Shown: positions 10,181 to 19,690 of the stretch, piece after piece
Numbering within the stretch: position 1 is the stretch's first letter
Layout of the letters: each line of letters starts with the position of its first letter
Source: an uncultured Granulosicoccus sp.
GTDB lineage: Bacteria > Pseudomonadota > Gammaproteobacteria > Granulosicoccales > Granulosicoccaceae
NCBI GenBank assembly: GCA_937924505.1
Contig: CALDSR010000002.1
Location: 62,001 to 126,000, forward strand
Direction: 5' to 3'
DNA length: 64,000 nucleotides
Translations under genes and position numbers: made by a program
The notes under the pieces: generated by a model
The model's input: only the letters and a program-made list of their open reading frames with translations
Databases searched by the model: none
Told to the model about the DNA's origin: nothing

Positions 10181-10543
10181 CTATGAGAGACCTTGATCTG
10201 TCCAGACGGCCAACTCATTTCCATGCGGATCATTGAACTGAAAACGTCGCCCACCCGGGAACGAGAAAATCGGTTTGACGATGGTGCCACCTGCAGCGAC
10301 CACGGCATCCTGCACAGCTTCCAGATCAGCAGCATAAAAGATGACAAGTGCGGCACCACTATCGGCGTTAGATGCCGCCGATGACTGATAAAAACCGCCA
10401 TCCAGATTGCCATCCTTGAAAGCATGGTATTCGGGACCATAGCTTTCAAAGCGCCAGTCAAATACCGCACTGTAAAATGCTTCAACGGCTGTAAAATCCG
10501 CAGCGGGTAGCTCAACATAATCGATGGACAGATTCTTCGGCAC
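10181..10543 (-). CDS. VOC/glyoxalase-family protein
   Basis: This is a small vicinal-oxygen-chelate domain protein. The start is the GTG at 10543, preceded by AGGAG at good spacing and only 10 bp after the dppF stop; an upstream ATG at 10618 would overlap dppF and lacks these signs. The 120-aa product has the beta-alpha-beta-beta-beta pattern with IDYVELPAADFTAVEAFYS at the start and VIFYAADLEAVQDAVVAAGG and FNDPHGNELAVW in the second module. This resembles the antibiotic-resistance/glyoxalase I group. The substrate is unknown. It is the seventh gene of the importer operon. Confidence 0.85.
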   Translation of the reverse strand: MPKNLSIDYVELPAADFTAVEAFYSAVFDWRFESYGPEYHAFKDGNLDGGFYQSSAASNADSGAALVIFYAADLEAVQDAVVAAGGTIVKPIFSFPGGRRFQFNDPHGNELAVWTDQGLS

Positions 10544-10553
10544 GGTAATTCTC

Positions 10554-11594
10554 CTATTCCTTTCCAGGGTGATGGCAGGCGACGCGATGTAAATCACCTT
10601 CGAGTATTGGCAATTCACTTCGACATTGATCAGTTACTCGCCAACAACGGGGATTAAATGCACAACCCTTTGGCGGTTTCAATGGCGAGGGCAATTCTCC
10701 TCGCAAACGAATTCGACTCGTCGCTCGAGTCGGGTCAGCTACTGGAGTCGCAGACAGCAGAGCTTGTGTGTACGGATGTCTCGGTTCGTTAAAGATCGCA
10801 TCACGAGAACCCGCTTCGACCACACGGCCAAGATACATGACCATGATGTCGTCAGCCATATGCTTGACGACAGATAAATCATGAGAAATAAAGAGATAGG
10901 CCAATCCTAGCTCGTCCTGCAGATCAACAAGCAAGTTGAGTATCTGTGATTGAATTGACAAATCCAGCGCCGAGACAGGCTCATCGAGTACTAGTACCCG
11001 CGGCTTGAGCATCAAGGCGCGAGCAACCGCGATACGTTGCCTCTGGCCACCCGAAAACATATGTGGGTAACGATCATAGTGTTCCGGTCGAAGACCGGTT
11101 AGTTCGAGCATTTCCCGGCTACGCGCTTGTCGCTCCTTCGGCGAAAATTCCGGGCGATTGATAAGCAAGGGCTCTTCCAGAATCCGGCCAATTGTCTGAC
11201 GAGGATTAAGCGAACCAAAAGGATCCTGAAATACAATCTGGATCGAAGCGCGCAACGTCGCCCGCGTTGCATCATCAATGTCCGATGTTGCTTCGATATG
11301 CTGCCCATTCAGAAACAGTTCACCCGTCGAAGGTGCTTCAATCATTGTTACCACTCTGGCAAGTGTGGACTTTCCGCAACCCGACTCGCCAACAACAGCC
11401 AAGGTTTGACCCGCATCCAGTGTAAAGGATGCGTCACTCAAAGCCTCGACTGTCAACGGCGAACGAAACGGGCCGTTCGGCACATCATAGTGCCTGGAAA
11501 GATTCTTCCCCTCGACGAGTGCATGATTCTCATTCGCTGACGGCGCAAACAGTTGACTGTCTAAAGGCCCAACGTCATCGTTCTTAACACTCAT
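10554..11594 (-). CDS. dppF: Peptide ABC transporter ATP-binding protein (DppF/OppF type)
   Basis: This is the second ATPase of a di/oligopeptide importer. The start is the ATG at 11594, which overlaps the dppD stop as ATGA; a longer reading from 11642 would run into dppD. The 346-aa product carries Walker A GESGCGKST, the ABC signature FSGGQRQRIAVARAL, Walker B VLVLDEPVSALD and the switch histidine (FISHDLSVV). The C-terminal oligopeptide-transporter extension has the family's Cys-rich motif (GCAFNPRC, then a further C in DQC and HRVACHH). It couples ATP hydrolysis to the DppBC pore. Confidence 0.95.
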   Translation of the reverse strand: MSVKNDDVGPLDSQLFAPSANENHALVEGKNLSRHYDVPNGPFRSPLTVEALSDASFTLDAGQTLAVVGESGCGKSTLARVVTMIEAPSTGELFLNGQHIEATSDIDDATRATLRASIQIVFQDPFGSLNPRQTIGRILEEPLLINRPEFSPKERQARSREMLELTGLRPEHYDRYPHMFSGGQRQRIAVARALMLKPRVLVLDEPVSALDLSIQSQILNLLVDLQDELGLAYLFISHDLSVVKHMADDIMVMYLGRVVEAGSRDAIFNEPRHPYTQALLSATPVADPTRATSRIRLRGELPSPLKPPKGCAFNPRCWRVTDQCRSELPILEGDLHRVACHHPGKE

Positions 11595-12577
11595 CGGAAG
11601 GTCGCCTTTTGTGGCACACCATTGACAAGAGGTGTATGACATCGTGCAGATCCAAACTCGCTACTTGCACTTGAGGGCACTTCACCATGACATCGGTCAA
11701 TAGCATACTGGCAGCGCGGAGAAAACAAACAGCCCGAAGGGCGGTCGAATTGTCCCGGCACCACACCAGGAATACTCGGAAGCTTGCGCGATTCTGCGCG
11801 CTCCGGCAATGCTGCCAACAATGCGTCTGTATAGGGATGATGCGGACTGGCAAAAAGCGATTGAACATTTTGTTCTTCAACTTTCTGACCCGCATACTGA
11901 ACGCTGACACGTTGCGCGGTTTCAGCAACAACCCCCATGTCATGTGTGATCAGAACCAGTGCCATGCCAGTATCTTTCTGCAGATCCAGTAACAACTCGA
12001 GAATCTGCGCTTGAATGGTGACATCCAGCGCAGTCGTTGGCTCATCTGCAATCAACAACTTCGGCTTACAGGCAATCGCCATCGCAATCATCACTCTTTG
12101 ACACATACCGCCCGAGAGTTGATGAGGAAACGCACGCAACCGGCGTTCTGGTTCCGGCATTCCGACCTGTTCCAGTAACTCGATAGCTCGACGATGCCTG
12201 TCACGCCGAGACAATGCCAAGTGTGACTTGAGTGCCTCTTTCAGCTGGAAACCAATGGTAAAACAAGGATTAAGACTGGACATCGGTTCCTGAAATATCA
12301 TGGCGATATCTCGGCCAATGATTTCACGGCGAACTTTTGGATCCGCTTGTACCAAGTCAACGCCGTTAAATGCCATCTTTGTGGCGCTTATATCAGCGGT
12401 CCAGGGCAACAGCCCCATGATCGCCAGCATGGAAACCGATTTACCACTGCCTGATTCACCGACAATCGCCAATACATCTCCCTCATCAACCTGGATATCG
12501 ACACCGTCAACAGCCCGAAACTTGCCAGAGGCCGTGCGGAAATCCACATCGAGTTGTGCAACATCAAGAAGTGCCAC
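11591..12577 (-). CDS. dppD: Peptide ABC transporter ATP-binding protein (DppD/OppD type)
   Basis: This is the first ATPase of the importer, 328 aa from a GTG at 12577. That start lies one base after the dppC stop with GGAG in front; a reading from 12649 would overlap dppC by 70 bp and add a spurious hydrophobic N-terminus. Walker A is GESGSGKSV, the signature is LSGGMCQRVMIAMAIA, Walker B is LLIADEPTTALD, and the C-terminal Cys motif is GCLFSPRCQYAIDRC. It works with DppF on the cytoplasmic face of the permeases. Confidence 0.95.
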   Translation of the reverse strand: MALLDVAQLDVDFRTASGKFRAVDGVDIQVDEGDVLAIVGESGSGKSVSMLAIMGLLPWTADISATKMAFNGVDLVQADPKVRREIIGRDIAMIFQEPMSSLNPCFTIGFQLKEALKSHLALSRRDRHRRAIELLEQVGMPEPERRLRAFPHQLSGGMCQRVMIAMAIACKPKLLIADEPTTALDVTIQAQILELLLDLQKDTGMALVLITHDMGVVAETAQRVSVQYAGQKVEEQNVQSLFASPHHPYTDALLAALPERAESRKLPSIPGVVPGQFDRPSGCLFSPRCQYAIDRCHGEVPSSASSEFGSARCHTPLVNGVPQKATFR

Positions 12578-12578
12578 G

Positions 12579-13484
12579 TCAGCTCCGCTTGAGTTTGGGA
12601 TCAAGGGCGTCACGCAAACCATCACCCATAAGATTAATCGCAACCACATTGATCAAAATGGCTAGCCCCGGAAAAGTCACTACCCACCAAGCGCGCAAGA
12701 CAAACTCGCGAGAGTCTGCGAGCATGGTGCCCCACTCTGGCGTTGGTGGTTGTGCACCGAGACCCAGGAAACCCAGCGCTGCAGCATCGAGAATCGCTGT
12801 TGAAAAAGACAATGCTGCTTGAACGATAATCGGCGCGAGACAGTTAGGTAAAACGGTAACAAACATCAATCGCCATTTGCTTGCCCCAACAACTCTGGCC
12901 GAGGTTACATAATCTTTTGGCAACTCTGACATGACTGCGGCGCGGGTCAGCCTGACATAGTGTGGTTGCAAAACTATAGCGATTGCGATCATCGCATTAA
13001 CTAGCGACGGACCCAAAATCGCCACCATGACCAAAGCCAGCAACAGACTTGGAAAAGCAAGCAAAATATCCATCAGGCGCATGATCAATGTGTCTACCCA
13101 GCCTCGCGCGAAACCTGCCAGCAGACCGATAAACACACCGCTACCCGCTGCTAGTACAACGACAATCACACCAATGAAAAAGGAATAGCGAGCACCGTAA
13201 ATCAGGCGTGACAGTAAATCACGACCAAGCGCATCGGTGCCAAGTATGAACTGCCAAGTGCCGCCTTCCTGCCATACCGGCGGTTGCAGCAGTGCGCTGC
13301 GATATTGATCAGTCGCCGAATGTGGCGCAATCAGATCAGCGAGCAGTGCAATGAGAATAAAAGTCAGAAAAACAAAAAGGCCTACTACGGCACCGCGATT
13401 TTCTGAAAAATAGCTCCAGAATTCAACAAAGCGACCGGGTCTGGCGATAGTTGTTACCTCGCCCACTTCAACGCCGCTACTCAT
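12579..13484 (-). CDS. dppC: Peptide ABC transporter permease (DppC type)
   Basis: This is an inner-membrane permease of 301 aa with six predicted helices. The N-terminal cytoplasmic region is followed by a first helix near VVGLFVFLTFILIALLADLI. The binding-protein-dependent transport loop is VVGASKWRLMFVTVLPNCLAP, which contacts the ATPases. GTDALGRDLLSRLIYGARYS is the usual DppC periplasmic signature. Its ATG overlaps the dppB stop as ATGA, so the two are translationally coupled. Confidence 0.95.
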   Translation of the reverse strand: MSSGVEVGEVTTIARPGRFVEFWSYFSENRGAVVGLFVFLTFILIALLADLIAPHSATDQYRSALLQPPVWQEGGTWQFILGTDALGRDLLSRLIYGARYSFFIGVIVVVLAAGSGVFIGLLAGFARGWVDTLIMRLMDILLAFPSLLLALVMVAILGPSLVNAMIAIAIVLQPHYVRLTRAAVMSELPKDYVTSARVVGASKWRLMFVTVLPNCLAPIIVQAALSFSTAILDAAALGFLGLGAQPPTPEWGTMLADSREFVLRAWWVVTFPGLAILINVVAINLMGDGLRDALDPKLKRS

Positions 13485-14488
13485 CGCTTGCGTATTTTCG
13501 GGTTGACCAGGCCATACAACACATCAACAACAAGGTTGACGATCATGACAATCAAGGCAATCATCAACAGTCCACCCTGAACACTGGTGTAGTCACGTGC
13601 ACCTATCGCTTCGACCATCCACTTGCCGATTCCCGGCCAGGAAAAAATCGTCTCTGTCAGAATCGCCCCGGCGAGCAACGTGCCTACCGACAAACCAATA
13701 ACTGTAATCACAGGGATCATTGCATTGCGTAATGCATGTAAGCCGTTGACACGCATTGGACTCAAACCCTTGGCACGCGCAGTACGCACATAGTCCTCGC
13801 TCAAAACCTCAAGCATGGCCGAGCGTGTCTGTCTTGCTATGACTGCAAGCGGGATCGTACCCAGCACAACGGTTGGTAAGATCAAATGTTGCACCGCAGA
13901 CGCAAAGGCACCCGCCTGCCCCGAACGTAAACTGTCGATCAACATAAAGCCGGTACCGTTCGGAAAGAAATAAATCAATGAGATTCTGCCAGAAACAGGT
14001 GTCCACCCAAGCATTCCGGAAAACAGAATGATCAAAAGCAGAGCCCACCAGAATATCGGCATCGAGTAACCAACAAGGGCAGTGGACATCAATACCTGAT
14101 CAGGCCACTTACCTCGCTTGACCGCGGCGATGATGCCGGCAGGAATGCCCAGAACGACAGCGAACACAATGGCACAAAGCGACAGTTCCAGTGTTGCGGG
14201 GAAAAGTGTAAAGAATTCATCCCATACTGGTCGTTTGGTTTTAAACGACACACCGAGATCCCCTTGCAGAATGCCTGTCAGATAGCTCCAATATTGCTGC
14301 CACAAAGGTTGATCGAAACCAAACTGCGACATCAGCTTGGCGTAGCGCTCATCGGTCATGCCCCGTTCGCCTGCCATCAGCATGATCGGGTCACCTGGCA
14401 AGAGTCGTATAAACAAAAACGATACTATCGATACGCCAATAAATGTCGGGATAAAGGTGCCGAGCCGTCGTAGCAGAAAACCTAGCAT
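13481..14488 (-). CDS. dppB: Peptide ABC transporter permease (DppB type)
   Basis: This is the partner permease of DppC, 335 aa with six helices. The N-terminus LGFLLRRLGTFIPTFIGVSI and the motif IRLLPGDPIMLMAGERG are typical of DppB/OppB. The EAA-like loop is ARAKGLSPMRVNGLHALRNA. It begins 13 bp after the Xaa-Pro peptidase gene, in the same operon. Confidence 0.95.
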   Translation of the reverse strand: MLGFLLRRLGTFIPTFIGVSIVSFLFIRLLPGDPIMLMAGERGMTDERYAKLMSQFGFDQPLWQQYWSYLTGILQGDLGVSFKTKRPVWDEFFTLFPATLELSLCAIVFAVVLGIPAGIIAAVKRGKWPDQVLMSTALVGYSMPIFWWALLLIILFSGMLGWTPVSGRISLIYFFPNGTGFMLIDSLRSGQAGAFASAVQHLILPTVVLGTIPLAVIARQTRSAMLEVLSEDYVRTARAKGLSPMRVNGLHALRNAMIPVITVIGLSVGTLLAGAILTETIFSWPGIGKWMVEAIGARDYTSVQGGLLMIALIVMIVNLVVDVLYGLVNPKIRKR

Positions 14489-14501
14489 GCGAAAATCAAA
14501 C

Positions 14502-15608
14502 TCATGCGCGATGCCGACCGACTATGGTTAATGTCTTGTCAAAAGACGTCAGAATCTCGCACCCTGAATCCGTGATCAAAACGTCATCTTCAATTCGCAC
14601 ACCCATATCATCCAGATCATAGAGACCCGGTTCGACCGTAAAAACCATACCAGCCTCCAAGGTCTCGTTATTACCGCGCATGATGTAAGGATCTTCGTGA
14701 ATATCACGACCCAGACCGTGACCGGTCTTGTGGCGAATACGATCCGCAAAGGCGGATTGCTCGAGAACCTGGGTGGTAGCATCATCTACATCATGCGCTG
14801 TTGCCCCTGCTCGGGATGCTGCAATGCCAGCAAGGTTCGCTTGCAGCACCGCATCGTAGATAACAGCGCACTCGTCAGAACAATGATCGACGAAAAACGT
14901 CCGAGTAATATCGGCACACAGGCCGCCATACCGAGCACCGAAATCGATCAGCAGCGTGTCCCCGGCCGTGATTGCATAATCGTCTCTGGCCGAGGCATGT
15001 GGTTTGGCCGAATTTATTCCTGCTGCCACAATCGGCGAGAATGATAATTCTTCCGCGCCGTTGGCAAATAATCGCTGGACAAGTATGTTTTCGATCGTTT
15101 TTTCAGTCATACCGATACGAACTTCGGTCAGTGTTTCATGCAGCGCAGCTTCAGAGATTCGAATCGCACTTTTCAGTGCCTCAATCTCAACCGGTGTTTT
15201 ACGCAAGCGTAGAGACGCAATTGCACGTTGTTGATCGCTGATAAACAGCTTCGGATTTGCGGCTCGCAGCGCTTGATCGACGAAGACACGCATCACCTGC
15301 CCTTCAACGCCGATCGATTGAATCGGCAATTTTTTAAACATCTCGTCAAAGGCGGATTGATAACCGGTTTGATCGCGCCAGTCGAAGACGACACCTTCAA
15401 AGCCAATTTGTGAAAACGATCCAAGTTCAAGATTTGGAACAACCGCAAGCGGTTCGCCTTCGACCGGGATGACAATAACGAGCGGGCGCTCGTTCTGGTG
15501 AAAATCCTTGGTAAAAAGACGCGTGAAGTTGGCACCGGGCACCAGTGCTATGGCGTCGAGAGATTGTTGTTTCGCAATCGCACGAAAATCACTGTAGCGA
15601 TCAGCCAT
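14502..15608 (-). CDS. Xaa-Pro dipeptidase/aminopeptidase (M24 family)
   Basis: This is a cytoplasmic metallopeptidase of 368 aa. The N-terminal creatinase-like domain (residues about 1-130) is followed by the pita-bread catalytic domain. The dinuclear metal ligands are visible: Asp in LLIDFGARYGG and ADITRTFFV, His in GHGLGRDIHEDPY, and Glu in TVEPGLYD and RIEDDVLIT. These proteins cleave peptides at proline; related members act on other compounds. Its place between dppA and dppB suggests that it processes peptides brought in by the transporter. Confidence 0.93.
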   Translation of the reverse strand: MADRYSDFRAIAKQQSLDAIALVPGANFTRLFTKDFHQNERPLVIVIPVEGEPLAVVPNLELGSFSQIGFEGVVFDWRDQTGYQSAFDEMFKKLPIQSIGVEGQVMRVFVDQALRAANPKLFISDQQRAIASLRLRKTPVEIEALKSAIRISEAALHETLTEVRIGMTEKTIENILVQRLFANGAEELSFSPIVAAGINSAKPHASARDDYAITAGDTLLIDFGARYGGLCADITRTFFVDHCSDECAVIYDAVLQANLAGIAASRAGATAHDVDDATTQVLEQSAFADRIRHKTGHGLGRDIHEDPYIMRGNNETLEAGMVFTVEPGLYDLDDMGVRIEDDVLITDSGCEILTSFDKTLTIVGRHRA

Positions 15609-15661
15609 GGATCAATGAACCTGAATAGCGCGTTATGACTGCCTAGGATACCAAAGCATCG

Positions 15662-15694
15662 CGACCTTGATAGATAGCTACCCCATCAAGGTCG
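15662..15694. other. 10-bp hairpin between dppA and the peptidase gene
   Basis: The arms CGACCTTGAT (15662-15671) and ATCAAGGTCG (15685-15694) are perfectly complementary with a 13-nt loop. There is no T run after it on the minus strand. It lies in the 219-bp gap after dppA and may stabilise the dppA mRNA or dampen read-through, giving more binding protein than permease. Confidence 0.6.
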
Positions 15695-15827
15695 TATGCA
15701 TGGACTTTCGTCGCCGATTTCTTCGCCGACTTCTTTATCACAGTTCTTCAACAATTACGGACAGAAGACTGACAGCAAACAAACGCTTGCGGCAAGTCGG
15801 CCGCTGTCGGTCATGGCCTGTCAACAA

Positions 15828-17423
15828 TTACTTGGCGACTGACACACCATAAAAAATATGGCCGCCGAATGGATCAATCTTGAAATCCTGAACCTCTTTG
15901 CGAATCGGTTTGTAGACCACAGAATGTGCAATGGTTGCCCAAGGTGCCTCCTCTTTGAAAATGGTCTGCGCCTGCTTGTAGAGATCACTACGCTCAGCTT
16001 GGTCGGATACAACCTTGGCCTGTTGAATCAGATCGTCAAATGGCTTGTGACACCACATCGCCCGGTTGCCATTGCCTACCGCATCACAGCCAAGCAGTAC
16101 GGCGAGGAAGTTGTCAGGATCACCGTTATCTCCGGTCCATCCCAAAAGAACGGCGCCTTTACGATCCTTTTCGCGTGAGAGCTTTAGATACTCACCCCAC
16201 TCATAAGACACGATTTCAACCTCGACACCCACCTTGGCAAAGTCTTCCTGCATGACTTCCGCCATACGCCGTGCATTCGGATTATAGGGGCGCTGTACCG
16301 GCATGGCCCATATCTCCATTTTCAGATCTGTTACGCCTTCGGCAGCCAGCATCGCCTTGGCAGCTTCCGGGTCGTAAGGGTCGTCAACGGTGTCTTCGTT
16401 ATATGACCAGATAGTCGGTGGAATCGGGTTCTTTGCCGCTGTACCTGAACCTTGAAATACCGCATCGAGAATTGCCTGCTTGTTGATTGCCATGTTCAAG
16501 GCCTTGCGTACCTTGACATTATCAAACGGTGCAATCGTTGTGTTGTAGGCGAGGTAGCCGACGTTCAGACCTTCTTGCTCCATGAGATTAATGTCGCTTT
16601 CCGCTCGCATGGCATCCAGATCCGCTGGATTCGGATACGGCATCACGTGACATTCTCCAGCTTTCATTTTCTGATAACGCACAGACGCATCAGGTGTGAT
16701 GGCAAACACCAAATTACTGATAGCTGCTGGGCCTGCCCAATAGCCTTCATGGGCTTGATAACGAATCACAGCATCCTTCTGGTAGGCAACAAACTTGAAT
16801 GGACCCGTGCCGATGGGCTGCTGATTGACCATCTCGGGTGTGCCGGCTTCAAGCATTGCCATTGAATATTCCTCAGAAACAATGGATGCAAAATCCATGG
16901 CGAGGTTCGCGATCATGGGTGCTTCAGGACGGTTCAGGTTAAATCGAACGGTCAGATCGTCCACTGCCTCGATCGATGCGATGAGATCCGGCATGGACAT
17001 GCCACCAAAATATTCCCAGGTGCCACCAGATACTTGGTTGTAAGGATTATCCTGTAGCCGCTGACGATCGAACGAAAACACGACATCACTGGCATTCAAA
17101 TCTCGAGTGGGCGTGAAGTAGTCCGTTGAATGAAACTTGACACCTGAACGCAGTTTGAAAGTGTATTGCAGACCATCGTCGGAAACTTCATAACTTTCCG
17201 CAAGTGCCGGGACTATCGTAGTTGTGCCACGTTCAAACTCCACAAGCTTGTTGTAGATTTGTCGTGATGAGGCGTCAAATGTAGTGCCCGCCGTAAATAA
17301 AGCGGGGTCAAACCCTTCCGGTGATCCTTCCGAACAATACACGAGAGTATTAGCGCTTGCGGCCGTGCCGACGCCAAGGCCTGCCAAGGCAAGACCCAGC
17401 AATGCGACTTTTTTTATAGTCAT
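15828..17423 (-). CDS. dppA: Peptide-binding periplasmic protein (DppA type)
   Basis: This is the substrate-binding protein of the importer, SBP_bac_5 family, 531 aa from the ATG at 17423. That ATG has GGAGG ten bases upstream; the reading from 17480 adds an unlikely leader. A clear signal peptide (MTIKKVALLGLALAGLGVGT, cleavage likely after AASA) is followed by NTLVYCSEGSPEGFDPALF, the DppA-like mature start. The motif PALAESYEVSDDGLQYTFKL and the C-terminal APWATIAHSVVYKPI are also typical. It is the first gene of the operon and is transcribed divergently from a Crp-type regulator. Confidence 0.95.
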   Translation of the reverse strand: MTIKKVALLGLALAGLGVGTAASANTLVYCSEGSPEGFDPALFTAGTTFDASSRQIYNKLVEFERGTTTIVPALAESYEVSDDGLQYTFKLRSGVKFHSTDYFTPTRDLNASDVVFSFDRQRLQDNPYNQVSGGTWEYFGGMSMPDLIASIEAVDDLTVRFNLNRPEAPMIANLAMDFASIVSEEYSMAMLEAGTPEMVNQQPIGTGPFKFVAYQKDAVIRYQAHEGYWAGPAAISNLVFAITPDASVRYQKMKAGECHVMPYPNPADLDAMRAESDINLMEQEGLNVGYLAYNTTIAPFDNVKVRKALNMAINKQAILDAVFQGSGTAAKNPIPPTIWSYNEDTVDDPYDPEAAKAMLAAEGVTDLKMEIWAMPVQRPYNPNARRMAEVMQEDFAKVGVEVEIVSYEWGEYLKLSREKDRKGAVLLGWTGDNGDPDNFLAVLLGCDAVGNGNRAMWCHKPFDDLIQQAKVVSDQAERSDLYKQAQTIFKEEAPWATIAHSVVYKPIRKEVQDFKIDPFGGHIFYGVSVAK

Positions 17424-17650
17424 TGTTGTTATAACCTCCGAAAATGGGATCGATGGCACAATTAAATTCGTGCTAGACATTACTCAAGCCAAAAGCAAGA
17501 GCGCAAACCAGTGTACCGCAGAACACCGAATTGTCACATCTGGTTTACGATTGCTGCAGCTGGGTGCCTCTAAACGGTAAAATAGCTGGATTATCCTCAA
17601 CTTACAGCGGTTTCGGGCCACTGGAATCAACCAAAGGATGACCAAACAAC

Positions 17651-18316
17651 ATGTCTGATGCAATTGAGCTTCTAAGGAAAGTAGACCTGTTCAGCCACTT
17701 GACAGAAGATCAGCTCGGTTATTTGGCTGAACAGTGCCGCGAGCAGAGTTTTCGCAAGCACGCTGTTTTGATGACAGAAGGCGATGTCGGGGAAACCATG
17801 TACGTTATCCGAAGCGGGCTTGTCAAGGTTTACGTTAGCGACGACGATGGAAAGGAACTGGTGTTATATCAACAAGGCGCCGGCGCTGTTATCGGCGACA
17901 TCGCCTTGCTTGACGATGAGCCTCGTTCAGCTTCGGTTAGCACTCTGGAAAAAACCACGACACTGATGTTTGGTAAATCGACTTTTCTGGACTGTTTACG
18001 CTCAAGCCCCGAGATGAGCATAAACATCATCCGATCTTTAACACACCGATTGAGACAAGCTACAGAGGGCAGTCGCAGCCTTGCTCTGGACAATGTCTAC
18101 CGACGATTAGCTGACAAACTTCAGGAACTTGCCACGGAAATCGACAATGAAATGCCCATACTGCCAAAGAAATTTTCGCATCAGGAGTTAGGCAATATGA
18201 TTGGCGCTTCTCGCGAAATGGTCGGCAAGGTTATGGCCGAGCTTGTCAAAGGTGAGTATATTGAAGTTCGAGACGGACGCATCGCGATTCAACGCAAGTT
18301 ACCGCGTAACTGGTAG
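17651..18316 (+). CDS. Crp/Fnr-family transcriptional regulator
   Basis: This 221-aa regulator has an N-terminal cyclic-nucleotide-binding-type beta-roll (about residues 10-125, with GDVGETMYVIRSGLVKV and GAGAVIGDIALLDDEPRSAS). The C-terminal winged helix has SHQELGNMIGASREMVGKVM as recognition element. There is no four-cysteine cluster, so it is not an oxygen-sensing FNR, and the ligand is unknown. It is divergent from dppA with about 230 bp between the starts, so it may control the importer operon. Confidence 0.92.
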   Translation: MSDAIELLRKVDLFSHLTEDQLGYLAEQCREQSFRKHAVLMTEGDVGETMYVIRSGLVKVYVSDDDGKELVLYQQGAGAVIGDIALLDDEPRSASVSTLEKTTTLMFGKSTFLDCLRSSPEMSINIIRSLTHRLRQATEGSRSLALDNVYRRLADKLQELATEIDNEMPILPKKFSHQELGNMIGASREMVGKVMAELVKGEYIEVRDGRIAIQRKLPRNW

Positions 18317-18403
18317 TGATATTACGGACTGCGTCACACCACCTTATTTGCGCCACGCTTAACGATAAGTTCGATTTTCAGCCCTGGCACCCAATCGCGT
18401 AAA

Positions 18404-19624
18404 TCAGTCGTCCTCACTCGATTTTTTTTCTTTGCCTGGTGCAGGTTTTTTATCAGCGACCCCGCTCTTGGCTCCAGGGTGATCCTTGGGTGTCGTCGTC
18501 GAACTCTCGCCATAAAGCCTCTGCATACGCTGATAAGGCGGTTCGATATCATCGCGCGCTGGGCGATAAGCAGTGGTTGGTAGCCAGTCCCTGAATTCAT
18601 CACCATACAGCTCCCAAACGGTGACAAACAAAGCTGCAATGATGGGCCCGATAACAAACCCCATAAAGCCAAACATAAGCAAACCGCCCAAGGTGCTGAA
18701 AAAAATCATCAGCTCGTGCATCTGTGTATCGTTACCGACAAGTCTTGGACGCAAAACATTATCGACTGTACCGACCACAATGGCACAAAAAAGTCCAACC
18801 AGCAGTGCCGCAAGATACTGGCCACCGACAATAAGATAGATTACCGCTGGCACCCAGATAATGGCGGTACCAACACCCGGGACAACCGACAACAGCATCA
18901 TACAGATTGCCCAGAACAAGGCACTTGGAATACCCGCAAGCCACAGCGCAATGCCGGCCAATCCACCCTGAAGAAACCCAATCACTGCAGTACCTTTCAA
19001 TGTCGCACGCGTGACCGAGGTAAAGCGGCTTAACAGTTTCTTTTCATCGTTGTCATTAAGCGGAAGATAATAAAGCAGGTAATACAACAGACGATCACCA
19101 TCGACCAGGAAAAAAAACATCGTGTACAGAACGATCAAACTGGTCAGCATAGATTTGAATGTGCCCAAAGTAGCTGACTGAAAGATATCGAGTAACCAGC
19201 CGCTGAGAAAATTGGCTAACTCACCCAGTCGTGCCAATGCCAATTCACGATAGGGCTCGACAAGCGCATAGAACGGTAGACCTTCGAGCATTGCAGTGAT
19301 TTGCCCTGGAGTTGCGAGTTGCTGGCGAATCCACGGCGTTGCCGAATTGGCAATATCTGAAGCCTGAGACACAAAGGCCGCAAAAACAAAACCGACCGGC
19401 ACAACGACAAACAACAGAATAGTGAGAATGGTCAGTGCCGATGCCAGACTCCGCCTGCTGCCCACTCGTTTCAGAAAACGTCGGTACAGTGGAGTGAATA
19501 TGGCGGCAAACAATGCCGCGATAAATACGGGTTGGATGAAGGGTCGAACCACGGCAAAGAACAGCCCCGATATCGCTATCAGTACCAATATCAACACGCA
19601 CCTATTGACGAGCTTTTGATCCAT
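18404..19624 (-). CDS. AI-2E family transporter
   Basis: This is a polytopic inner-membrane protein of 406 aa with eight or so hydrophobic segments, of the AI-2 exporter / YdiK / PerM family. The segments LLYYLPLNDNDEKKLLSRFT and VVGTVDNVLRPRLVGNDTQM are the family hallmark. The last 45 residues form a charged cytoplasmic tail rich in Lys, Pro, Glu and Asp. The family exports varied small molecules or Na+/H+, so the substrate cannot be given. It converges with the Crp-type gene. Confidence 0.9.
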   Translation of the reverse strand: MDQKLVNRCVLILVLIAISGLFFAVVRPFIQPVFIAALFAAIFTPLYRRFLKRVGSRRSLASALTILTILLFVVVPVGFVFAAFVSQASDIANSATPWIRQQLATPGQITAMLEGLPFYALVEPYRELALARLGELANFLSGWLLDIFQSATLGTFKSMLTSLIVLYTMFFFLVDGDRLLYYLLYYLPLNDNDEKKLLSRFTSVTRATLKGTAVIGFLQGGLAGIALWLAGIPSALFWAICMMLLSVVPGVGTAIIWVPAVIYLIVGGQYLAALLVGLFCAIVVGTVDNVLRPRLVGNDTQMHELMIFFSTLGGLLMFGFMGFVIGPIIAALFVTVWELYGDEFRDWLPTTAYRPARDDIEPPYQRMQRLYGESSTTTPKDHPGAKSGVADKKPAPGKEKKSSEDD

Positions 19625-19690
19625 GGTGTCTATCCGATCCTGATGCGCTGCTTGTTAACGTAGTCCAGATACCTGAAATTGCGATGGTCG

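Noticed and set aside
17651..18316. Assignment of the Crp-type regulator as an oxygen-sensing FNR
   Set aside because: The N-terminal cysteine cluster needed for an iron-sulfur centre is absent.
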